Below are positions 1 to 5,319 of a stretch of 5,856 nucleotides of DNA, piece after piece. The notes beneath the pieces were generated by a model that saw only the letters and a list, made by a program, of their open reading frames with translations, made no database searches and was not told the origin of the DNA. Position 1 is the first letter of the stretch, and every line of letters starts with the position of its first letter. The translations under genes were made by a program, and so were the position numbers. The DNA is from Alphaproteobacteria bacterium (GTDB taxonomy: Bacteria > Pseudomonadota > Alphaproteobacteria > Zavarziniales > Zavarziniaceae), in the NCBI GenBank assembly GCA_021774355.1, contig JAJFJE010000327.1:1-5856 (forward strand). Reading direction: 5' to 3'.

Positions 1-338
1 TCGCCTTTGCCGGCGCGGTGTTCGAGCGGCTGCCCTATCCGGCGGCGCGCCGGGTGATCGACGTGTCGGGCGATGGCAAGGCCAGCGCCGGCCCGGATCC
101 CGCCCTGTTGCGCGACCGCCTGGTCGCCCGGGGCATCGCCATCAACGGCCTTGCCATCCTGAACGAGGAACGGGATGTCGGACGCTATTACGCCGCGCGG
201 CTGATCGGCGGTGCCGGCGCTTTCGTCATCACGGCCAACGACTACGACGCCTATATCGCGGCGATCCGCGCCAAGCTGCTGCGCGAGATCGGCGCCCAGC
301 CCCTGCTGTCCCAACTGGTCAGGCCGGCTCGACCTTGA
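1..338 (+). CDS. DUF1194 domain protein, VWA-like (3' part only)
   Basis: This is the C-terminal 111 residues of a gene that begins beyond the left edge; the first complete codon is at base 3 and the TGA stop is at 336-338. The visible part matches the end of DUF1194 proteins, a mainly alphaproteobacterial family with a von Willebrand factor A-like fold that usually carries an export signal. Recognisable elements, in order, are the strand RRVIDVSGDG (about visible residues 16-25), the ALLRDRLVARGIAINGLAIL helix-strand segment, the RYYAARLIGGAGAFV segment, and a final helix AAIRAKLLREI. The N-terminal metal-binding DxSxS site and any signal peptide lie outside the window. Its function is not established. 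The last 20 bases overlap the end of the minus-strand NfeD gene. Family assignment is fairly sure; the biological role is unknown. Confidence 0.85.
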   Translation, partial: AFAGAVFERLPYPAARRVIDVSGDGKASAGPDPALLRDRLVARGIAINGLAILNEERDVGRYYAARLIGGAGAFVITANDYDAYIAAIRAKLLREIGAQPLLSQLVRPARP

Positions 339-762
339 GGCTCGCCCCGGTGACGCCGACGATCCGGACCGTCGTTCCAGACGCCAGGTCGGGACCTTCC
401 ACCGCCCAGCTGGTATCGCCGATCCGCGCCCGGCCGTGGCCATTGACGATCGGCTCGATCAGCACCGCACGCGAACCGACCAGGGCCTCGCCCCGGGCAT
501 TGAGCCCCTGCGCCGCCTGTTCGTGCCCGACCCGCTTGGCGAAGCGCCAGCCGCCGAAGACCGACAGCCCGCTGGCCACGGCGAAGACCACGGCCTGCAA
601 CGGCACGCCCAGTTCAGGGACCGCCGCCAGCACCGTTCCAGCCACCACGCAGCCCAGCGCCAGCCACACGAACAGGAACCCGGGCAGGGCCATTTCGACC
701 AGGAGGAAGACCAGCCCCAGGGCGTACCAGTGCCAGAAGGCAATGGTGGTGTTTTCGATCAT
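319..762 (-). CDS. NfeD-family membrane protein, short (YbbK-type)
   Basis: A 147-aa protein with the layout of short NfeD proteins such as E. coli YbbK: three closely spaced hydrophobic segments (about residues 9-27, 29-48 and 54-72), a basic/polar linker (73-95), then a small beta-barrel OB-fold domain (about 96-147). The OB domain shows the usual pattern NGHGRARIGDTSWAVEG (107-123), a SGTTVRIVGVTG stretch and a terminal LKVEP. Short NfeD proteins lack the ClpP-like protease domain of long NfeD, and none is seen here. They are encoded beside SPFH proteins and are thought to bind or modulate the SPFH oligomer at the inner membrane. The ATG overlaps the TGA of the upstream SPFH gene (ATGA at 759-762), and no strong Shine-Dalgarno precedes it, so translation is probably coupled. 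Its 3' end runs 20 bp into the convergent DUF1194 gene. Confidence 0.9.
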   Translation of the reverse strand: MIENTTIAFWHWYALGLVFLLVEMALPGFLFVWLALGCVVAGTVLAAVPELGVPLQAVVFAVASGLSVFGGWRFAKRVGHEQAAQGLNARGEALVGSRAVLIEPIVNGHGRARIGDTSWAVEGPDLASGTTVRIVGVTGASLKVEPA

Positions 763-1688
763 GGCTTGTCTTTTCCGGCATGGCCCTGGCCGCGGGTCAG
801 TTCGGTGATGCCGCCCAGGGCGCCGAGCACGCCGGTGGCATCGAGCGGCAGGAAGGTCACCTTGTTGTTCGGCGCCATGCCGATGCCGGCCAGCGCCTCG
901 ACATATTTAATGCCCAGGAAGTAGTTGATCGCCTCGGTGCCGCCCCGGCTGATGGCGTCCGACACCACGGCCGTCGCCTTGGCCTCGGCCTCGGCCAGGC
1001 GCTCGCGCGCCTCGCCGTCCCGGAACGCGGCCTCGCGGCGGCCTTCGGCCTCCAGGATCTGGGCCTGCTTCTCGCCTTCCGCCTTTTTGATCGCCGCCTC
1101 GCGAAAGCCTTCCGCCTCCAGGATGACGGCGCGCTTCTCGCGCTCGGCCTTCATCTGGCGGGCCATGGCGTGGACCATGTCCTCGGGCGGGGCGATGTCC
1201 TTCAACTCGATGCGGGTGACCTTTACCCCCCAGGGGGTGGTGGCCAGGTCGATGATGGCAAGCAGCTTGTCGTTGATCTCGTTGCGCTTGGACAGGATTT
1301 CGTCGAGCGCCATCGAGCCCATCACCGAGCGCAGATTTGTCACCACCAGATTGACCATGGCCAGCGGCAGGTTCTGCACTTCGTAGGCCGCCTGGCGCGG
1401 ATCGATCACCTGGAAGAAGGCGACCGCGTCGCAGGTGACGATGGCATTGTCGAGGGTGATGATCTTCTGCGACGGGATGTCCAGCAGGGTTTCCTGAGTC
1501 GACAGCTTGGCGCCGATCTGGTCGACCAACGGCACGATGAAGTTCAGTCCCGGGCTGAGCGTCTTGGTATAACGTCCGAACCGCTCGACAGTATAGGCAT
1601 GACCCTGGGGCACAGTGCGGACGCCGAGCAGCACCAGGGCGATGATCAGGATGACCAGTACCAGTACGAAAATGCCGAAGCCGGACAT
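759..1688 (-). CDS. qmcA: SPFH/band-7 membrane protein, QmcA-like (paraslipin)
   Basis: A 309-aa protein, close to the length of E. coli QmcA (about 305 aa). It has one N-terminal membrane anchor (about residues 4-23) and then the SPFH/band-7 domain (about 24-180). That domain contains the family signatures VPQGHAYTVERFGRY (26-40), LSPGLNFIVPLVDQI (44-58), the QETLLDIPSQKIITLDN segment (65-81), and WGVKVTRIELKDIAPP (153-168). An Ala/Glu-rich coiled coil follows (about 175-245). The C-terminal part (250-309) includes INYFLGIKYVEALAGI, typical of paraslipins. Such proteins oligomerise at the inner membrane and organise membrane microdomains; E. coli QmcA is also linked to FtsH-related quality control. 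The start at 1688 is supported by a strong GGAGG five to six bases upstream. It is the first gene of an operon with the NfeD gene, a pairing conserved across bacteria. Confidence 0.93.
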   Translation of the reverse strand: MSGFGIFVLVLVILIIALVLLGVRTVPQGHAYTVERFGRYTKTLSPGLNFIVPLVDQIGAKLSTQETLLDIPSQKIITLDNAIVTCDAVAFFQVIDPRQAAYEVQNLPLAMVNLVVTNLRSVMGSMALDEILSKRNEINDKLLAIIDLATTPWGVKVTRIELKDIAPPEDMVHAMARQMKAEREKRAVILEAEGFREAAIKKAEGEKQAQILEAEGRREAAFRDGEARERLAEAEAKATAVVSDAISRGGTEAINYFLGIKYVEALAGIGMAPNNKVTFLPLDATGVLGALGGITELTRGQGHAGKDKP

Positions 1689-1693
1689 GGTTT

Positions 1694-1699
1694 TCCTCC
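1694..1699 (-). promoter_or_regulatory. Ribosome binding site of the QmcA-like gene
   Basis: On the minus strand the sequence reads GGAGGA, five bases before the ATG at 1688. It is a near-perfect anti-Shine-Dalgarno match and fixes the start of the SPFH gene. Confidence 0.75.
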
Positions 1700-1718
1700 C
1701 AGACAGATTGGCGCCGAT

Positions 1719-1724
1719 CTTATA
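1719..1724 (-). promoter_or_regulatory. Weak -10-like element upstream of the QmcA-like gene
   Basis: In the 75-bp gap between the divergent SPFH and amidotransferase genes, the minus strand reads TATAAG within CTATAAGAT, about 30 bases before the SPFH start codon. It is the only AT-rich hexamer in this gap and sits at a plausible distance for a short leader. I find no convincing -35 element 16-18 bases upstream, so this is only a candidate. Confidence 0.25.
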
Positions 1725-1763
1725 GCAGCCAGGGCCCCGGACCAGCGGTGAACGGGATCACAA

Positions 1764-2504
1764 ATGAGATTGCCGATGGCACGGATTCTTTTCCTCCAGA
1801 ACGACCCGGAGACGCCGCCCGGGCTGGTCGGCCAGGCGGTCGCGGCGGCGGGCTGCGCGGCCCAGGCGATTCTGCTTCACCAGGGCGACAGCCCGGCCGT
1901 GCCGGCCGATGCCGCGGCCCATGACGGGCTGGTGGTCCTGGGCGGCCCGATGGCGGCGTGGGAAGACCGGGACTACCCCGCCCTGTCGGACGAGGTCGCC
2001 CTGATCCGCGCCTTTGCCGCCGCCGACAAGCCGGTCCTGGGGATCTGCCTGGGCGCCCAGCTCATCGCCCGGGCCGCCGGGGCGCGGGTCTATCGTCACG
2101 ACCGGGTGGAGATCGGCTTTCCCCGCCTGACCGCCGCCGCCGGGGCGGCGGACGACCCCCTGCTCGGCGGTCTCGGCGCCTACCACCGCATCCTGCAATG
2201 GCACGAAGACAGTTTCGACCTTCCCGCCGGCGCCACCCTGCTGATGACCGGCACGGCCTGCCGCCACCAGGCCTTCCGCCTGGGCCGGGCGACCTACGGC
2301 TTCCAGGGCCATTTCGAGGTCGATCGCGCCCTTGCCGGACGGTGGCTGGACTGCTTCGGCGAAGCCCTGGACCGCCACCGGCCCGGCTATCGCGCGATCG
2401 CCGCCGCCGAATTCGCCCGCTACCTGCCGGCCGCAGGCCGCTTCGCCGCGACCGTCACCGAACGCTGGCTGCGCCTCGTCGCCGGCCGGCCGCACCGGGC
2501 CTGA
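1764..2504 (+). CDS. Class I (type 1) glutamine amidotransferase, GMP synthase-like, stand-alone
   Basis: A 246-aa protein consisting of a triad-type glutaminase domain. The nucleophile elbow is GICLGAQ with catalytic Cys95, and the His/Glu pair is in FQGHFEV (His183, Glu185). The LVVLGGPM strand-loop (56-63) and LQWHEDSF (144-151) are also typical of GMP synthase-like amidotransferases. No ATP-pyrophosphatase or other synthetase domain is attached and no partner gene is adjacent, so the acceptor of the ammonia is unknown; it may act as a glutamine or gamma-glutamyl amide hydrolase. The start is uncertain: ATG at 1764 has a weak ACGGGA six bases upstream, while an in-frame ATG at 1776 (MARILFLQ) would begin just at the first beta strand. 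It is divergent from the SPFH operon and convergent, with a 7-bp gap, on chrA. Family is sure; substrate is not known. Confidence 0.88.
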   Translation: MRLPMARILFLQNDPETPPGLVGQAVAAAGCAAQAILLHQGDSPAVPADAAAHDGLVVLGGPMAAWEDRDYPALSDEVALIRAFAAADKPVLGICLGAQLIARAAGARVYRHDRVEIGFPRLTAAAGAADDPLLGGLGAYHRILQWHEDSFDLPAGATLLMTGTACRHQAFRLGRATYGFQGHFEVDRALAGRWLDCFGEALDRHRPGYRAIAAAEFARYLPAAGRFAATVTERWLRLVAGRPHRA

Positions 2505-2511
2505 GGCCGAA

Positions 2512-3879
2512 TCATCCGGTCACGCCGGCCAGATGAAGGGCGATGCCCGCCACGGCACAAAATCCAAGAACCGGCAGCACGCCCCATTTCAGGCGAAACA
2601 CCGCCAGCACCGCCGCAAGGGTCAGCAGGGCGGCCGGCCAGTCGACCGACGACAGCACCGGCAGGTCGATCCCGGCACGGCGCAACTGGTCCGAAAACAA
2701 CGCATGCAAGGCAAACCACAGGCCGAGATTGAGGATCACCCCGACCACCGCCGCGGTGATCGCCGCCAGCGCCGCCGACAAGGCGCGATGCCGGCGCAGC
2801 CGCTCGACATGGGGGGCACCCAGGAAGATCCACAGGAAGCACGGGACAAAGGTGACCCAGGTGGTCAGCAGGCCGCCCAGGGTCCCGGCCACCAGCGGCG
2901 GCAGGCCGCCCGGCGCCCGGCTGCCGGCGAGAAAGCCGACGAACTGCGTCACCATGATCAGCGGCCCGGGCGTCGTCTCGGCGAGTGCCAGGCCGTCGAG
3001 CATTTCGCCCGGGCGCAGCCAGCCGAAATGCTCCACCGCCTGCTGGGCCACATAAGACAGCACCGCATAGGCGCCGCCGAAGGTCACCACGGCCATTTGC
3101 GAGAAGAACAAGGCGATCTGGGCAAAGACATTTCCCGGACCGAGCACCAGCACCAGGGCGGCCACGGGTCCCAGCCACAACGCCAGGCAGAGCAGGCCGA
3201 CGCGCAGCGACCAGCCGCGGGTCGGCCGGGCATGGGCCGGCAGGATTTCGCCCAGCACCGTGTCCCGGTCGGCAAGCCCGGTGCCGCTCGGGTCGTGGCC
3301 GATGCCCGGGCGTAAGGCCGCCAGGCCCAGCCGGCCGCCGCCATAGCCCGCCAGGCCCGCAGCCAGGACCACCAGGGGAAACGGGATGTGGAAGACGAAC
3401 AGGGCCAGAAAAGCGGCCGCGGCCACCCCGCGCAGGACGACATTGGTGAGCGCCCGGCGGCCGATCCGCACCAGGGCATCGACAATGATGGCGATGACCG
3501 CGGCCTTCAGGCCGAAGAACAGCGCCTGGACCACCGGGACGGCCCCCAGGCCGGCATAGAGCCAGCTGAGCGCCATGATCGCCACGGCCCCCGGGAGAAT
3601 GAACAGGCCACCGGCGATCAGGCCGCCCCGAACCCCGTGCATCAGCCAGCCGATATAGGTCGCCAGCTGCTGGGCCTCCGGGCCCGGCAGGAGCATGCAA
3701 TAGTTGAGCGCATGGAGAAAGCGCCCCTCGCCCAGCCAGCGCCGCTCATCGACCAGGACCCGGTGCATCAGGGCGATCTGGCCCGCCGGCCCGCCGAAGC
3801 TGAGCAAGGCGATCCGCGCCCATACCAGGGTCGCCTGACGCAGGGACACGGGAAGCGTCAGGGGCGGCGGAGCGGTCAT
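2512..3879 (-). CDS. chrA: Chromate transporter ChrA, long two-domain form
   Basis: A 455-aa polytopic inner-membrane protein of the CHR family, which expels chromate by ion-coupled transport in characterised members. Both homologous halves are present. The N-half has LSFGGPAGQIALMHR (26-40) and LPGPEAQQLATYIGW (64-78). The C-half has VTFGGAYAVL (265-274) and ETTPGPLIMVTQFVGFLAG (301-319). About ten to twelve hydrophobic stretches can be made out, with a hydrophilic linker at roughly 190-224 joining the halves. The length fits the fused long-chain group rather than the paired short-chain proteins. No chrB, chrF or other chromate gene is nearby, so real chromate resistance is uncertain; many chromosomal homologues have no demonstrated role. 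The start at 3879 has only a modest AGGG seven bases upstream. The gene ends 7 bp from the convergent amidotransferase gene. Confidence 0.93.
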   Translation of the reverse strand: MTAPPPLTLPVSLRQATLVWARIALLSFGGPAGQIALMHRVLVDERRWLGEGRFLHALNYCMLLPGPEAQQLATYIGWLMHGVRGGLIAGGLFILPGAVAIMALSWLYAGLGAVPVVQALFFGLKAAVIAIIVDALVRIGRRALTNVVLRGVAAAAFLALFVFHIPFPLVVLAAGLAGYGGGRLGLAALRPGIGHDPSGTGLADRDTVLGEILPAHARPTRGWSLRVGLLCLALWLGPVAALVLVLGPGNVFAQIALFFSQMAVVTFGGAYAVLSYVAQQAVEHFGWLRPGEMLDGLALAETTPGPLIMVTQFVGFLAGSRAPGGLPPLVAGTLGGLLTTWVTFVPCFLWIFLGAPHVERLRRHRALSAALAAITAAVVGVILNLGLWFALHALFSDQLRRAGIDLPVLSSVDWPAALLTLAAVLAVFRLKWGVLPVLGFCAVAGIALHLAGVTG

Positions 3880-3916
3880 GGGCAGACCCTACGGGCCGTG
3901 CATGACGGCTGCAAGA

Positions 3917-3947
3917 CGGCCGCGCGACGGTTCCCGCCCTGCGGCCG
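3917..3947. repeat. Inverted repeat in the chrA/LLM divergent region
   Basis: Perfect 7-bp arms CGGCCGC (3917-3923) and GCGGCCG (3941-3947) are separated by 17 bases in the 174-bp gap between chrA and the LLM gene. It could be an operator or an RNA hairpin in the chrA leader, but short G/C-only inverted repeats are common by chance at this base composition. There is no T-run beside it, so a terminator is unlikely. Confidence 0.3.
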
Positions 3948-3986
3948 AATAACCGAGCCATGCGAAACAGGCAGTTCCGTTTGTTT

Positions 3987-3992
3987 TACGAT
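3987..3992 (+). promoter_or_regulatory. Weak -10-like element upstream of the LLM operon
   Basis: TACGAT lies at the end of the only AT-rich patch (3975-3992) in the divergent gap, about 60 bases before the GTG start of the LLM gene. The best -35 at 17-bp spacing is GAAACA (3964-3969), which matches the consensus at only three of six positions. It is a candidate by position and composition only. Confidence 0.22.
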
Positions 3993-4014
3993 CGGGTCAC
4001 CCTGCCGGCGACAG

Positions 4015-4043
4015 GTCCCCCAACAGGCGTCCCGTCCAACAGG
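4015..4043. repeat. Imperfect direct repeat in the LLM leader
   Basis: GTCCCCCAACAGG (4015-4027) is followed by GTCCCGTCCAACAGG (4029-4043), which is the same sequence with a two-base insertion. CCAACAG recurs once more inside the gene at 4071-4077. The second copy runs into the Shine-Dalgarno of the LLM gene. It may be a regulator site or a small slippage duplication; the sequence alone does not decide. Confidence 0.4.
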
Positions 4044-4048
4044 GAGGA
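4042..4048 (+). promoter_or_regulatory. Ribosome binding site fixing the LLM GTG start
   Basis: GGGAGGA at 4042-4048 is a strong Shine-Dalgarno, with its GGAGG core six bases before GTG at 4054. It settles the start: the frame stays open far upstream through the antisense of chrA, and the first in-frame ATG is not until codon 50, inside the conserved domain. Confidence 0.85.
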
Positions 4049-4053
4049 TACCC

Positions 4054-5319
4054 GTGAAGGTAAGCTATTTCCAACAGATCCCCTACCGGCACCTGCCTGC
4101 GGATTTCGAACAGAACCATGAATCGGTGTGTTCCACACCTTATCACGGCCTGGTCGAGCCTGAACGGGTGCGCGAGGCGTTCCGCGACGCCCTTGACGAA
4201 ATGATGCATGCCGCCCGTGCCGGCTTCGACGGCCTGGCCATCACCGAGCACGGCCAAAGCTCCTACGACATGTCGCCCAATCCCGACCTGATCGAGTCGG
4301 CCGTGGCCTATATGACCGAGGTCGAAGGCCTGGAGACCGCGATCTATCCGGTCGGCCGCAGCCTGGGCAAATGCCGCGAGCCGATCCGCGTCGCCGAGGA
4401 ACAGGCGATGTTGGACCAGATCAGCGGCGGCCGTCTGGTATGCGGCTTCCCGGTCGGCCTGGCCTATGACGCCAATATCAACAATGGCGTGCCGCCGGCC
4501 GAGACCCGGGCCCGCTTCGACGAGAATTTCGAGCTGGTGCTGCGCGCCTGGACCGAGCCCAAGCCCTTTGCCCATAATGGCAAGTTCTCACAGCATCCGA
4601 TGGTCAATATCTGGCCGCGCCCCTACCAGGAGCCGCACCCGCCGGTATGGATCACCGGCATCGGAAATCCCAGGACGATGGAATTTGTCCTGAAACGGGA
4701 CCTTGGCTTCAATTATTTCGGCTGGTTCGGGGCCAAGATCACCGGCCGGCGCATCTTCGACCGCTTCGGCGAGATTGCCGCAGGCCTCGGCCTGACGCGA
4801 AACCCCTATCAGATCGGCTTCATGCAGACCATCGCGGTGGCCGAAAACGAGGCCCAGGCCGAGGAGCTTTACGCCGAACACGCGGAATATTTCTTCCGCA
4901 AGGCCCTGGGCAGCATCCCCCTGTCGCGCCTGGCCCTGCCCGGCGGCATCGACATCAAGGGCCTGGAATTCATCTTCCGCGACCCCAGGGATTTCGGCCT
5001 CTACGCCAAGATGCGCACGACCACCTGGAAAGAGCTGATCGAAGCGGGCTGCGTCGTCGCCGGCAGCCCAAAAGCGGTGCGCGAGCAGCTCGAAGCCATG
5101 GCCCGGGAGTTCGGCTTCGGCACGCTTCACGCCATGCTGCAGTTCGGCTCGATGCCCAAGAGCCTGACCAAATACAATATCGACCTGTTCGCGGCCGAGG
5201 TCATGCCCCACCTCAAGCCGATCTGGAACGCCGAAGGTCATCAGCACCATTGGTGGCCGAAGCGCCTGGGCGGAAGCCCCCGGGCCGTCACCCCGATCAA
5301 GGAGGCTCGTGCGTCATGA
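4054..5319 (+). CDS. LLM class flavin-dependent oxidoreductase (bacterial luciferase-like)
   Basis: A 421-aa protein of the bacterial luciferase-like TIM-barrel superfamily, whose members use reduced FMN or F420, often to oxygenate small organic compounds. After a first strand MKVSYFQQIPY come a helix and the strand-loop AARAGFDGLAITEHGQSSYD (53-72), with a PNPDL motif soon after. The most diagnostic block is EPIRVAEEQAMLDQISGGRL (109-128) followed by VCGFPVGLAYD (129-139), the superfamily's conserved helix and phosphate-binding region. TRARFDENFELVLRAW (151-166) and PHPPVWITG (194-202) follow, and AGCVVAGSPKAVREQL (331-346) near the end is also typical. It is longer than the common 330-360 aa, with an N-terminal insertion and a His/Trp-rich tail (GHQHHWWPKR, 395-404). 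No flavin reductase gene is visible. Its stop overlaps the start of the next gene (ATGA), so the two are co-translated. The substrate is unknown. Confidence 0.9.
   Translation: MKVSYFQQIPYRHLPADFEQNHESVCSTPYHGLVEPERVREAFRDALDEMMHAARAGFDGLAITEHGQSSYDMSPNPDLIESAVAYMTEVEGLETAIYPVGRSLGKCREPIRVAEEQAMLDQISGGRLVCGFPVGLAYDANINNGVPPAETRARFDENFELVLRAWTEPKPFAHNGKFSQHPMVNIWPRPYQEPHPPVWITGIGNPRTMEFVLKRDLGFNYFGWFGAKITGRRIFDRFGEIAAGLGLTRNPYQIGFMQTIAVAENEAQAEELYAEHAEYFFRKALGSIPLSRLALPGGIDIKGLEFIFRDPRDFGLYAKMRTTTWKELIEAGCVVAGSPKAVREQLEAMAREFGFGTLHAMLQFGSMPKSLTKYNIDLFAAEVMPHLKPIWNAEGHQHHWWPKRLGGSPRAVTPIKEARAS

Noticed and set aside
780..1751. Long + strand open frame (323 codons) opposite the SPFH gene
   Set aside because: It lies antisense to a clearly conserved SPFH protein, has low-complexity composition rich in Asp, Gly, His and Arg, and has no ribosome site. 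It is a by-product of GC-rich codon bias.
1758..2495. Minus-strand open frame (245 codons) opposite the glutamine amidotransferase
   Set aside because: The + strand frame carries a full catalytic triad and family motifs. The antisense frame is Gly/Ala/Arg-rich with no recognisable domain.
2420..3700. Second minus-strand open frame (426 codons) overlapping chrA in another frame
   Set aside because: It shows Gly/Pro/Arg-rich low-complexity translation, whereas the other frame gives the full CHR family motifs and transmembrane pattern.
3917..3947. Inverted repeat considered as a Rho-independent terminator for an upstream transcript
   Set aside because: The loop is 17 bases, the arms are only 7 bp, and no T-run follows on either strand. 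No gene ends toward it; both flanking genes start away from it.
3388..4053. Upstream extension of the LLM frame through the antisense of chrA
   Set aside because: The frame is open but encodes low-complexity residues opposite a real transporter. The strong GGGAGGA before GTG at 4054 and the luciferase-like first strand right after it mark the true start.
3960..4121. Possible 53-codon upstream reading frame starting MRNRQF and overlapping the LLM start
   Set aside because: There is no Shine-Dalgarno before its ATG and its composition is unremarkable. A regulatory leader peptide cannot be excluded but nothing supports it.
3997..5250. Two minus-strand open frames opposite the LLM gene (3997-4575 and 4588-5250)
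   Set aside because: Both are antisense shadows of a conserved coding sequence, with no domain and no ribosome site.
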